From: an uncultured Prevotella sp.
GTDB taxonomy: Bacteria > Bacteroidota > Bacteroidia > Bacteroidales > Bacteroidaceae
DNA: 64,000 bases
Assembly: GCA_937907705.1 (NCBI GenBank)
Contig: CALCVP010000072.1
Span: 62,001-126,000, forward strand
Direction: 5' to 3'
Made by a program: the position numbers and the translations under genes. Below the pieces are notes generated by a model. That model was not told the DNA's origin, ran no database searches, and worked only from the letters and a program-made list of their open reading frames with translations. Shown here piece by piece: positions 33,540 to 41,529 of the stretch (its first letter is position 1; every line of letters starts with the position of its first letter).

Positions 33540-36152
33540 ATGAGCAATGAAGTAAATCCGTTATTGTCAGGTCTAAAGGGCTTGAGCAGTAATGAAGTGG
33601 GGCAGAGCCGTGAAAAGTACGGCCATAACACATTGACCCCTCCGAAGAAGACATCGTTATGGACGCTTTATTTAGAAAAGTACAAAGATCCTATTATCAA
33701 GATTCTTATTCTTGCAGCCTGCATATCGTTGGCATTGGCCTTTATTGAGGGCGAGTTTATAGAGACGATAGGTATTTTTGTGGCCATCTTTATGGCTACT
33801 ACCATTGGCTTTTACTTTGAGCGGGATGCCGCCAAGAAGTTTGAGGTGCTCAATGCTGTGGGCGAAGAGCAGCCTGTAAAGGTCAAGCGCGACGGTAAGA
33901 TTGTGCAAATACCTCGCCACGAAGTGGTGGTAGGCGATGTGGTTATTATCGAAGTGGGTGATGAGATACCTGCTGACGGCGACCTGATGGAGTCTACCGA
34001 CTTGCAAGTAGACGAGTCTACACTTACCGGTGAGCCTATTGTAACCAAGCATGCCGACCCGAAACTGAATGATGCTGAGGTAACTTACCCGTCCAATAAG
34101 GTACTGCGTGGCACTATGGTGATGAATGGTCGTGGTGTGTTTACAGTTACCGCCGTGGGCGATGCCACGGAAATCGGTACCGTGGCACGTGCCAGCACTG
34201 AGATTACCGCAGTGAAGACCCCGCTCAACATGCAGCTCGAGAAGTTGGCAAAAATGATCAGCAAGGTGGGCATTGGCATCTCCGTGGCTGCTTTTGTCAT
34301 CTTTCTTGGCCATGATATATTGACAGATCCTAAAGGCATTTGGCATACCACCAACTATCTGGCCATGGCAGAAACTGTGTTGGGGTACTTCATGATGGCA
34401 GTTACACTGATTGTGATGGCTGTTCCAGAAGGCATGCCTATGGCGGTTACGCTAAGTTTGGCCTTGAACATGCGGCGTATGCTCAAGAACAATAACCTTG
34501 TGCGCAAGCTTCATGCGTGCGAGACGATGGGTGCCGTAACGGTGATATGCACTGACAAGACGGGTACACTGACCCAAAACAAGATGCAAGTGGCAGACAT
34601 GACTGTCTACGATAAAGACCGCCAACTGCTTGACACTGCCATTGCGCTGAACTCTACCGCTCATTTGGATGAAAGCGGACAGAAGGGCATTGGCAATCCT
34701 ACTGAGGTGGCATTGCTGCTGTGGCTGCACCGCAATGGAGCAGATTACCGTGCTCTGCGCGGCAGTTTGGCGGTAGAAACCCAGTTGCCGTTTTCTACCG
34801 AACGTAAGTATATGGCTACCGTGGCCCGCGTTAACGGGCAGCGTTATCTCTTTATGAAAGGTGCACCGGAGATAGTGTCGGCATGCTGTGCATTGGCTGA
34901 TGACAGCCGTCAGCAGGTGTCTGCCGTGCTTAGGGGCTATCAAAATAAAGCCATGCGCACCTTGGCTTTTGCATGCAAGCCCCTTGCTGACGGTGAGAAT
35001 GCAGACCTTTCTGCCCTTAATGCTGCCTCTGCCCTTACTTTGCAGGCTGTGGCTGCTATCAGCGACCCTGTAAGGGCCGATGTGCCAGGTGCTGTAAAAG
35101 AGTGTCTCAACGCAGGCATTACCGTAAAGATTGTTACTGGCGACACCTCAGCCACTGCCATAGAGATAGCCCGGCAAATAGGTATATGGGATAAAGACAC
35201 CCCTGCAGAAGCTCAGATAACAGGTCCTGATTTTGCAGCCTTGAGCGATGAAGAGGCTTACAAACGTGTAATGGTGCTCAAGGTGATGAGCCGTGCGCGT
35301 CCGACCGACAAGCAGCGACTGGTTAACTTGTTGCAGCAGAACGGGCAGGTAGTGGCTGTTACAGGCGATGGTACCAATGATGCGCCAGCCTTAAATCATG
35401 CGCATGTGGGCCTTTCATTAGGTTCCGGCACTTCTGTGGCCAAGCAAGCCAGCGATATGACCTTGATAGACGACTCGTTTGGAAGCATTGTCAATGCTGT
35501 CATGTGGGGCCGCTCTCTGTATCGCAACATACAGCGTTTTATCTTCTTCCAGCTGATTGTCAATGTTACTGCACTGCTCCTGGTGCTCAGTGGCTCGGTA
35601 TTGGGCACTGAGATGCCGCTTACTGTAACCCAGATATTGTGGGTTAACATCATTATGGATACCTTTGCTGCCTTGGCTTTGGCCTCACTGCCGCCGTCAA
35701 GGGAGGTGATGAACGAAAAACCTCGCAAGCGTACAGACTTTATTATCACCAAACCTATGATTAAAGGCATTGTGCTGATAGGTGTAGCCCTGTTTGCGCT
35801 GCTGTTTTATCTTATGTTAGGCTGCTACAAGAGCGATGGAGGCATGGACTTGCATGAGCTGACCATATTCTTTACGGCTTTTGTCATGTTTCAGTTCTGG
35901 AATCTTTTCAATGCCAAATGCTTGGGTTCCAACCATTCGGCTTTTGACGGATTGTTGCGCGACAAGGGCCTGCTGCTTGTGCTGTTGCTTATTCTTGTGG
36001 GCCAATGGTTTATCGTAACCTTTGGCGGACGCATGTTCCGCACCACGCCACTCGGTGCAACCGAGTGGCTGGAGATTATTGTTGCTACTTCTATCGTACT
36101 TTGGTTAGGTGAAATTTGGCGAGGAATAAAGAGATGGAGATGCAAGGAATAA
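33540..36152 (+). CDS. Calcium-translocating P-type ATPase, PMCA type
   Basis: About 870 residues; a P2-type cation pump in the inner membrane. Seen: the cation-ATPase N-domain (LKGLSSNEVGQSREKYG), actuator loop LTGEP, the TM4 ion site VMAVPEGMPMAVTLSLA, phosphorylation motif CTDKTGTLTQNK, nucleotide-site MKGAPEIV, hinge TGDGTNDAPALNHAHVGLSLG, and the TM6 stretch WVNIIMDTFAALALA. The TM4 PEGMP and TM6 N..D patterns fit Ca2+ transporters of the PMCA group. I start at the ATG at 33540 (MSNEVNPLLSG), as the upstream extension is hydrophobic and unlike the family. The gene leads a rightward run into the HAD, ribF and CPBP genes. Confidence 0.92.
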   Translation: MSNEVNPLLSGLKGLSSNEVGQSREKYGHNTLTPPKKTSLWTLYLEKYKDPIIKILILAACISLALAFIEGEFIETIGIFVAIFMATTIGFYFERDAAKKFEVLNAVGEEQPVKVKRDGKIVQIPRHEVVVGDVVIIEVGDEIPADGDLMESTDLQVDESTLTGEPIVTKHADPKLNDAEVTYPSNKVLRGTMVMNGRGVFTVTAVGDATEIGTVARASTEITAVKTPLNMQLEKLAKMISKVGIGISVAAFVIFLGHDILTDPKGIWHTTNYLAMAETVLGYFMMAVTLIVMAVPEGMPMAVTLSLALNMRRMLKNNNLVRKLHACETMGAVTVICTDKTGTLTQNKMQVADMTVYDKDRQLLDTAIALNSTAHLDESGQKGIGNPTEVALLLWLHRNGADYRALRGSLAVETQLPFSTERKYMATVARVNGQRYLFMKGAPEIVSACCALADDSRQQVSAVLRGYQNKAMRTLAFACKPLADGENADLSALNAASALTLQAVAAISDPVRADVPGAVKECLNAGITVKIVTGDTSATAIEIARQIGIWDKDTPAEAQITGPDFAALSDEEAYKRVMVLKVMSRARPTDKQRLVNLLQQNGQVVAVTGDGTNDAPALNHAHVGLSLGSGTSVAKQASDMTLIDDSFGSIVNAVMWGRSLYRNIQRFIFFQLIVNVTALLLVLSGSVLGTEMPLTVTQILWVNIIMDTFAALALASLPPSREVMNEKPRKRTDFIITKPMIKGIVLIGVALFALLFYLMLGCYKSDGGMDLHELTIFFTAFVMFQFWNLFNAKCLGSNHSAFDGLLRDKGLLLVLLLILVGQWFIVTFGGRMFRTTPLGATEWLEIIVATSIVLWLGEIWRGIKRWRCKE

Positions 36153-36751
36153 AGAACATTGTGTTCGATTTTGGCTGCGTGTTGGTAGATCTTGACAAGC
36201 AGGCTTGTGTCGAGGCTCTTAATCGTATAGGTGCCAACAACGTGTCGTCTTATGTAGATGAGTGCAGGCAAGAAGACCTTTTCCATGAGTTGGAGACAGG
36301 AAATATCAGCGTGGGTGACTTCTGCAATGAGGTGAGAAGGCTTTGTCCTGATTGTCATGCTACCGATGAGCAGATATGCGAGGCGTGGAACGCACTGCTG
36401 ACAGGCATACCACAGCAGCGCTTGGAGCGTCTGATAAGCTTGAAAAAGGATTATCGCCTGTTACTGTTGAGCAATACCAATCCCATACATTGGCACAAGT
36501 CAGTGAGAGATTATTTCCCGCATGACGGATATGAGGTAGACGATTATTTCGAGAAAACCTTTCTTTCGTATCGCATGCACCTCATAAAGCCCGATGAGCG
36601 CATATTCAGAGAGATGCTCATTGCGGCAGAGATGATGCCCCATGAGACACTGTTTATCGATGACTCGCCCATGAATTGTGCCGCTGCCAGCGAGTTGGGC
36701 ATCAACACTATCTGCGTAAGCCATGGCGATGAGTGGCTTGACAAGATTTGA
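36134..36751 (+). CDS. HAD-superfamily hydrolase (YihX-like sugar-phosphatase type)
   Basis: About 205 residues, cytosolic, HAD subfamily IA. Motif I is NIVFDFGCVLVDLD, where the nucleophilic Asp is followed two residues later by Gly, as in YihX-type enzymes; motif II LLLLSNTN; motif III Lys in LIKPDERIF; motif IV FIDDSPMN. A helical cap lies between motifs I and II. Start at ATG 36134 overlaps the end of the ATPase gene by 19 bp, giving translational coupling; ATG 36140 is also possible. A small phosphorylated metabolite is the likely substrate, unspecified. Confidence 0.87.
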   Translation: MEMQGIKNIVFDFGCVLVDLDKQACVEALNRIGANNVSSYVDECRQEDLFHELETGNISVGDFCNEVRRLCPDCHATDEQICEAWNALLTGIPQQRLERLISLKKDYRLLLLSNTNPIHWHKSVRDYFPHDGYEVDDYFEKTFLSYRMHLIKPDERIFREMLIAAEMMPHETLFIDDSPMNCAAASELGINTICVSHGDEWLDKI

Positions 36752-36781
36752 CAAGTAGGCACGGAACACAATAGAATAAGC

Positions 36782-37732
36782 ATGAATACATTCTATATCA
36801 ACGGCCACACCGAGTCTGTCAGACCCTGTGTGGCCACTATTGGCTTTTTTGACGGAGTGCATAAAGGACACCGCTTTCTGATTGACAAAGTGGTGAAGAT
36901 GGCGCACAGCATGCCCGATACAGATGCTATGGTCATTACCTTTGATACGCATCCGCGTGAGGTGGTGTGCCCTACCTGGCATCCTCATTTGCTTACCACA
37001 CTTGATGAAAAGCTGTTGTTGCTCTCCAAAACCAAGATAGACAGCTGTGCTGTGCTGCATTTTGATGCTGACATGGCACAGCTGTCTGCCCGCGAGTTTA
37101 TGCAGACGGTGCTTCACGACCGCTTGCATGTGGCAAAACTCGTTACAGGCTACGACAACCGCTTTGGGCATAACCGTCAGGAAGGCTTTGACGACTATGT
37201 AAGATACGGCAAGGAGATAGGCATGGAGGTGGTGCAGAACACTGCACTTGAGGTGGATGGCCTAAAGGTAAGCTCGTCTGTGGTGCGGCATATGCTCTCG
37301 GAAGGGCGTGTGGCAGAAGCCGGCAACTGCTTGGGCTATCCTTATTTCTTGTGTGGAAAAGTAGTGAGCGGTTATCAGGAAGGGCGCAAGCTGGGCTTTC
37401 CTACGGCCAACATACAGCCAAACGATGCGCATAAACTGGTGCCGCAGTCAGGCGTTTACGCCGTAAAGCTGCGTCTGGAGGGCACCGTAAGCCGTAAGCA
37501 TGGCATGATGAACATAGGCACTCGTCCCACATTCAACGGTCGCAGGATAAGTTTGGAGGCCCATATCTTTGACTTTGAAGACAATATCTACGGCCGGCAA
37601 GTGGAGGTGGAGTTTGTCAAGAAGCTGCGCAATGAGCGCAAGTTTGATACCATTGACGGTCTGGTGGCGCAGCTCAAGGCCGACCGCGAACAGGCTATAC
37701 AGCTGTTTGGCAGTCAAGGTGTTGTCATCTGA
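36782..37732 (+). CDS. ribF: Bifunctional riboflavin kinase/FAD synthetase
   Basis: A 316-residue enzyme making FMN and FAD from riboflavin. The N-terminal nucleotidyltransferase has ATIGFFDGVHKGHRFLI (the HxGH-type ATP site) and TFDTHPREVV, with SSSVVRHMLSEGRV marking the family's ISSTxIR region. The C-terminal flavokinase domain has GRKLGFPTANI and GVYAVKLRLEG...MNIGTRPTFNG. It lies 30 bp after the HAD gene in the same direction. The flavin it makes would also feed the covalent FMN protein encoded at 48138-48551, though the two are not linked. Confidence 0.95.
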   Translation: MNTFYINGHTESVRPCVATIGFFDGVHKGHRFLIDKVVKMAHSMPDTDAMVITFDTHPREVVCPTWHPHLLTTLDEKLLLLSKTKIDSCAVLHFDADMAQLSAREFMQTVLHDRLHVAKLVTGYDNRFGHNRQEGFDDYVRYGKEIGMEVVQNTALEVDGLKVSSSVVRHMLSEGRVAEAGNCLGYPYFLCGKVVSGYQEGRKLGFPTANIQPNDAHKLVPQSGVYAVKLRLEGTVSRKHGMMNIGTRPTFNGRRISLEAHIFDFEDNIYGRQVEVEFVKKLRNERKFDTIDGLVAQLKADREQAIQLFGSQGVVI

Positions 37733-37773
37733 GCCTCTATTTAGATAAGTAACAATACAATAAACCCTACGAA

Positions 37774-38580
37774 ATGAAGAAATCTTTCTACTGTTTTTTG
37801 GCATTTATATTGGTACAGTATGTGTGCTATGTGCTTGTTAACACGATATGGTCGGTATGCACAGCCGAAGGCAAGAGCTTTATCGATGCCTTGTCGTGGG
37901 ACAGGTCAATAGCCCTGCAGCCCACAGTACTATTGGTCAATTCGGCTGTCAGCAGCGTTATCACGCTACTTCTGTTCCTTCATTACAAGTGGACTGAAGT
38001 GTCGTCGGCATGGTTGCGCACACGCCATTGGGACGTATGTGTGTGGAGCGGCGTAGCTGCGTTGGGCACTTTAGTGCCCTGTATATGGCTGCAAGAGCAG
38101 TTGCCGGAACTTCCCGACCTCTCGGCCGACCTTTTTAAGCAAGTCATGAGCAGCCAGTATGGCTACTTTGTGCTCTGCGTGTTTGCACCTTTTGTAGAAG
38201 AAGTGGTCTTCCGTGGCGCCATACTTCGCAGTATGCTCTCTGCCATGTCCAACCGTTGGCTGGCCATATTCGTGTCGGCACTGTTCTTTGCCGCAGCCCA
38301 CATGAATCCTGCACAGATGCCCCACGCCCTGTTGGTAGGCCTGCTGTTGGGCTGGTTTTATGCCCGTACAGGCAGCATCATACCAAGTGTAGCATTCCAT
38401 TGGGTCAACAACACTGCCACTTATGCCATCTATGTATTGATGCCACAGGCAGAAGACATGACCCTGTTGCAGTTCTTTGGAGGCAACAGTGTGCGTGTAG
38501 CCTTGGCTATACTCTTCTCAATGTTCCTGCTCCTGCCAGCTTTGTATCAGCTCAACCTGCGCATGTGCAAGGCCAAGTAG
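37774..38580 (+). CDS. CPBP family intramembrane metalloprotease
   Basis: A 268-residue polytopic membrane protein of the CAAX protease/bacteriocin-processing (ABI) family. The zinc/catalytic motifs are FVEEVVFRGAILRSM, FFAAAHMNPAQMPHA and VAFHWVNNTATY, in family order and spacing. About seven hydrophobic segments are visible. It follows ribF by 41 bp. Targets of such proteases in Bacteroidota are unknown. Confidence 0.92.
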   Translation: MKKSFYCFLAFILVQYVCYVLVNTIWSVCTAEGKSFIDALSWDRSIALQPTVLLVNSAVSSVITLLLFLHYKWTEVSSAWLRTRHWDVCVWSGVAALGTLVPCIWLQEQLPELPDLSADLFKQVMSSQYGYFVLCVFAPFVEEVVFRGAILRSMLSAMSNRWLAIFVSALFFAAAHMNPAQMPHALLVGLLLGWFYARTGSIIPSVAFHWVNNTATYAIYVLMPQAEDMTLLQFFGGNSVRVALAILFSMFLLLPALYQLNLRMCKAK

Positions 38581-38692
38581 CAAGCAACCGGTGTGTGAGT
38601 GTCAGGCAAACCGTTTGGCACTCCGTAAATCTATAAGACAGGTGCCAAGTATCCACTTGCACCCCATACAACATAACCTTAATAAACACAAC

Positions 38693-39148
38693 ATGGAAAA
38701 GAAAAAACTCTTGCAAAAAGCATTTATCGATGGCAACCTGCCGTCACACATTACTTACTGTTTCTTGGACCATTGCCAGCAGAAAGACGACTGCATTCAT
38801 TACCAGTGCGCCCTTTACAAGCCTGTTGGCGTAACCAAAGGAACAACAGTGTTTCCTGATGCCCTGCGCTCAGAATCATGCGCTTACTTTGCTCCATTGC
38901 GCATAGTGCGCATGGCTTGGGGCTTTGACAGGCTGTTTACTGACGTAAAAGTAAAGGATGCCCCCGCTTTGCGTGCAGCCATGAAAGCCTGTTTGGGCAG
39001 CAAAGGCCAGTATTACCGCTACAAGTTGGGGCAACTCAAGCTGCTGCCGGAACAGCAAGACGCTATCAGGCAGATTTTTGCTGCACAGGGATACGGCCAT
39101 GTAGCATTTGATTTTTACGACGAAGAGTTGGACTTAACGCAGTGCTAA
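38693..39148 (+). CDS. Small Cys-rich conserved protein, possibly DUF6078
   Basis: 151 residues, no signal peptide. A Cys cluster near the N-terminus (C23-x4-C28-x5-C34-x4-C39, YCFLDHCQQKDDCIHYQC) and a further Cys in RSESCAYF suggest a metal or Fe-S site. The C-terminal part is helical and ends with GHVAFDFYDEELDL. I recall this layout as DUF6078, but that assignment is from memory. The start at 38693 begins MEKKKLLQKAF. It lies at the end of the ATPase-HAD-ribF-CPBP run, 112 bp after CPBP, and is followed directly by an unusual palindrome array. Confidence 0.7.
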   Translation: MEKKKLLQKAFIDGNLPSHITYCFLDHCQQKDDCIHYQCALYKPVGVTKGTTVFPDALRSESCAYFAPLRIVRMAWGFDRLFTDVKVKDAPALRAAMKACLGSKGQYYRYKLGQLKLLPEQQDAIRQIFAAQGYGHVAFDFYDEELDLTQC

Positions 39149-39187
39149 CCATTTGGTTGGCATGCATGAAACCATTGACTCACACTT

Positions 39188-39275
39188 TGCCCAGCCCTTG
39201 GGGAGCCATTGCCCACATTGTGGGCAATCGTTGCCCAAGGGCTGGGCATTGAGTGCCCACGCCGTGGGCACTTTA
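39188..39275. repeat. 22-bp-pitch array of TGCCCA...TGGGCA palindromes (array 5)
   Basis: Four units start at 39188, 39210, 39232 and 39254. Each begins with a 17-bp palindrome: TGCCCAC-ATT-GTGGGCA (39210), TGCCCA-AGGGC-TGGGCA (39232), TGCCCAC-GCC-GTGGGCA (39254) and a slightly imperfect one at 39188. In addition, CCCAGCCCTTGGG in unit 1 pairs with CCCAAGGGCTGGG in unit 3, a larger hairpin that could double as a terminator for the upstream operon. It starts 39 bp after the stop of the Cys-rich gene. Confidence 0.85.
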
Positions 39276-39468
39276 TTGTTCCATACCTTTATGGTCCTTT
39301 TTATTTTGCAATACACTTTTGTTTTGGTTGTTATTTCCTGACAGTTAACAGTGTAAGACATATTGTTTTGTACTGTTGACAGTGTGGCAAATTGTTAGAT
39401 GAAATCGGCATTGTTACCGAAGTAAGATAAAAAGCCATAAAGGCGATATTTTATTCAGATTTATATAT

Positions 39469-39498
39469 TGCATACAATCATACAATTTCTTATCTTTG
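39469..39498 (+). promoter_or_regulatory. Promoter for the AT-rich islet (39767-41126)
   Basis: TTG (39469-39471), a 19-bp spacer and TATCTTTG (39491-39498). The first start codon is about 265 bp downstream, leaving a long structured leader. Confidence 0.75.
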
Positions 39499-39504
39499 CA
39501 ATTG

Positions 39505-39760
39505 GATTGGGCATATCCTTATCCAAGACATATTAGAAAAGAAAGAAGCGTTATGCTTATCTTGTAATTTTGAGAACGTAGGAAATTTTCAAAAGAATGT
39601 ACAAGGATGGCATAGTGGTTCTCACGCTTAGCGTGGGCTGCTATTACTACATCTGTACATTCGGGTTTCCTACGACCTTCAAAATTAAGACATAGTATAG
39701 TCAGTTCCACGCTTCGTGATTTAAGGACAATGGCTATGGGGAGCTGGTAGCATGGAGGAT
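39505..39760 (+). ncRNA. Candidate structured leader RNA or independent ncRNA
   Basis: Nested complementary segments form one long irregular hairpin: 39565-39573 with 39679-39687 (9 bp), 39577-39585 with 39666-39674 (9 bp, CGTAGGAAA/TTTCCTACG), 39595-39603 with 39653-39661 (9 bp, GAATGTACA/TGTACATTC), capped by CACGC-TTA-GCGTG (39623-39635). A second small hairpin, CACG-CTT-CGTG, lies at 39708-39718. The element is directly downstream of a consensus promoter and ends at a Shine-Dalgarno sequence. No poly-T run separates it from the gene, so a leader function is favoured. No known riboswitch was recognised. Confidence 0.55.
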
Positions 39761-39766
39761 AAAAAC

Positions 39767-40372
39767 ATGAAAAATACGAGTTTGTTTATTGTTTTGGCAA
39801 TGCTGTTATTGGCTTGTAGTAGTTCACCCACTGATAAAGCTACGGCTTTAATAAAAGAAGATATGCCTAAAAATCTGATTAAGGCGGATAGTTATGACCC
39901 TGTTGATACAAAGGTTGACAGTGCATTTGCTCCCTATGATTCGCCTACTTTTTATACACAAGTAATGGAGTACCTTAAATTGGAATCTGAGATGGATGCC
40001 TGTGAAAGAAAAACGAGATATGCAAAATCGTCCATGGCTATATACAGTTCACCTTATGATGCGAGTTCAAGAAATGAGTATCAAGAGTATAAAGCAGAAT
40101 ATGAAGCGTGTATGGAACAACAAAAAAGTCTGGAAGAAAAAATAAGGGAGAAAGTTGAATATATAAAAAACGCAATACAAGAAAAGCCTAAGTTTATAGG
40201 CTTCAAGGCTTATCATCGTTTCCGTTCCGATAATAATGCAGGGCAGACGCTACTTGGAGGAGCTCTTTATATATTGAATGAAGATATCACGCAAATTCTT
40301 GCTCTTTACGATGTAGAAAGTGAAGACTATTTAAAATACCAACAATTTATAAAGCAACTACAAGAAGAATGA
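39767..40372 (+). CDS. Lipoprotein of unknown function
   Basis: 201 residues with a lipoprotein signal (MKNTSLFIVLAMLLLACSSS; lipidated Cys in LLLAC). The mature part has a Lys/Glu-rich coiled-coil-like stretch around residues 90-140 and a C-terminal segment FIGFKAYHRFRSDNN...TQILALYDVESED. No family recognised. The start at 39767 is set by a strong GGAGG eight bases upstream, rare in this genome; an ATG at 39752 lies before it. A/T-rich codon use differs from the flanking housekeeping genes. It is followed 28 bp later by another exported unknown. Confidence 0.7.
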   Translation: MKNTSLFIVLAMLLLACSSSPTDKATALIKEDMPKNLIKADSYDPVDTKVDSAFAPYDSPTFYTQVMEYLKLESEMDACERKTRYAKSSMAIYSSPYDASSRNEYQEYKAEYEACMEQQKSLEEKIREKVEYIKNAIQEKPKFIGFKAYHRFRSDNNAGQTLLGGALYILNEDITQILALYDVESEDYLKYQQFIKQLQEE

Positions 40373-40400
40373 TATAATCAAGATAAATATTGAAAAACCT

Positions 40401-41126
40401 ATGAAAACAATCTGTATAGCGGTTATATTGCTTTTCTTTAGCAATATAATATCGAGTCAAACATTTACTGTTACAAAGAATGATTCTACCATTATGACAG
40501 AATATAATGATGGTAAACTTTGGGCATACCGAAATGCCGATAATTTTGTGGTAGGTCTTACTTGCTATGAAGAAAAGGACAATTATGGCAAGTATTATCA
40601 AGCGCAAATACTTATACGTAATTTGGGCGATTCTGCCGTTACTTTTTGTCCGGAAAATGTTTCTGCATATTTAGAGCGTAGAAATGATACCATGGAACTT
40701 GAAGTATATACCAATGAAGAATTTCAGAAGAAAATAAAGCGTACGCAAACTTGGGCAATGATCCTAACCGGAGTTTCGGCTGGACTGAATGCAAGTTCAG
40801 CAGCTTATTCTACATCGTATTCTACCACTTATTCACCCTCAGGCTATGCTTATACAACTGTTACACGACATTATGACGCAAATGCTGCATATCAAGCAAA
40901 TCTTGCATCTACAAATCAAATGATAGCATTAGGAAAGATGATGGATAACGACAGAAAAGTTAAGGAACAAGGTTATCTTAAAAAAACAACAATTTATCCT
41001 AATGAGGCAATAATTGGCTACATGAATATAAAAAAGAAAAAAGGTGATGTATTGACCGTGAATATTCCTATTCAACAATATGTTTATTCTTTTTCTTGGC
41101 TGGTAAAAGCCAAGAAAAAAGCATAG
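40401..41126 (+). CDS. Exported protein of unknown function
   Basis: 241 residues with a signal peptide (MKTICIAVILLFFSNIISSQ). The N-terminal domain (25-110) contains a beta-rich segment with IRNLGDSAVTFCPENVSAYL; the middle has a Ser/Tyr/Thr/Ala low-complexity run (about 130-160) followed by YQANLASTNQMIALGKMMD; and the end is a beta segment with IYPNEAIIGYMNIKKKKGDVLTV split by Lys-rich turns, reminiscent of proteins whose tail packs on the first domain. No family recognised. Strongly A/T-biased codons, like its partner lipoprotein, suggest joint acquisition. Confidence 0.65.
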   Translation: MKTICIAVILLFFSNIISSQTFTVTKNDSTIMTEYNDGKLWAYRNADNFVVGLTCYEEKDNYGKYYQAQILIRNLGDSAVTFCPENVSAYLERRNDTMELEVYTNEEFQKKIKRTQTWAMILTGVSAGLNASSAAYSTSYSTTYSPSGYAYTTVTRHYDANAAYQANLASTNQMIALGKMMDNDRKVKEQGYLKKTTIYPNEAIIGYMNIKKKKGDVLTVNIPIQQYVYSFSWLVKAKKKA

Positions 41127-41275
41127 ATGAATATGCAAACGGAAAGGGAACGCAAGATGTTTGAAAAGAATATTGTTAATAAGCAGGTGTATATAAACGT
41201 TTAGTATAGAACACTTGCTTATGGATTGGACTACGTTTTTTTTATATTCTTGCATTGGAATATATATAAAAAAGA

Positions 41276-41312
41276 AAACGACTAAGTGTTGAATTCAACA
41301 TCTTAGTCGTTT
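41276..41312 (-). terminator. tRNA-Leu terminator
   Basis: An 11-bp stem (41276-41286 with 41302-41312) enclosing the palindrome TGTTGAATTCAACA, just after the tRNA 3' end; T-rich in the leftward direction. Confidence 0.8.
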
Positions 41313-41318
41313 CTTCTG

Positions 41319-41400
41319 TACCCAGAGCCGGGGTCGAACCGGCACGGGTTTCCCCACTGGTGTTTGAGACCAGCGCGTCTACCGATTCCGCCATCTGGGC
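41319..41400 (-). tRNA. tRNA-Leu (anticodon CAA)
   Basis: An 82-nt class II tRNA: acceptor GCCCAGA pairing TCTGGGT, D-arm GCGGAATCGGTAGACGC, anticodon stem-loop CTGGTCTCAAACACCAG, a long variable arm, and T-arm CGGTTCGACCCCG. Discriminator A, CCA not encoded. Confidence 0.95.
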
Positions 41401-41413
41401 TTATTTGCGGTTG

Positions 41414-41445
41414 CAAAGGTATAATTAATTTTTTAATTGACCAAA
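41414..41445 (-). promoter_or_regulatory. tRNA-Leu promoter
   Basis: On the minus strand, TTTG (41442-41445), a 20-bp spacer and TACCTTTG (41414-41421), 14 bp from the tRNA 5' end. Confidence 0.8.
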
Positions 41446-41470
41446 TTTTGATTGAAAAAACTTAAAATAA

Positions 41471-41501
41471 TTGTGAGTATTAACAAATATGCGTACCTTC
41501 G
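41471..41501 (+). promoter_or_regulatory. manC promoter
   Basis: TTG (41471-41473), a 20-bp spacer and TACCTTCG (41494-41501). It lies downstream of an earlier in-frame TTG start, so translation should begin at ATG 41530. Confidence 0.65.
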
Positions 41502-41529
41502 TATTCGTAAAAACAAATCTGTAAATACT

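Noticed and set aside
39519..39710. 63-residue minus-strand ORF overlapping the structured leader
   Set aside because: It is antisense to a strongly base-paired region; the pairing explains the sequence better than a protein, and no start signal or partner gene supports it. A peptide search would settle it.
41319..41400. tRNA-Leu as an attachment site for the AT-rich islet
   Set aside because: No second copy of the tRNA end was found at the far side of the islet and no integrase gene is present.
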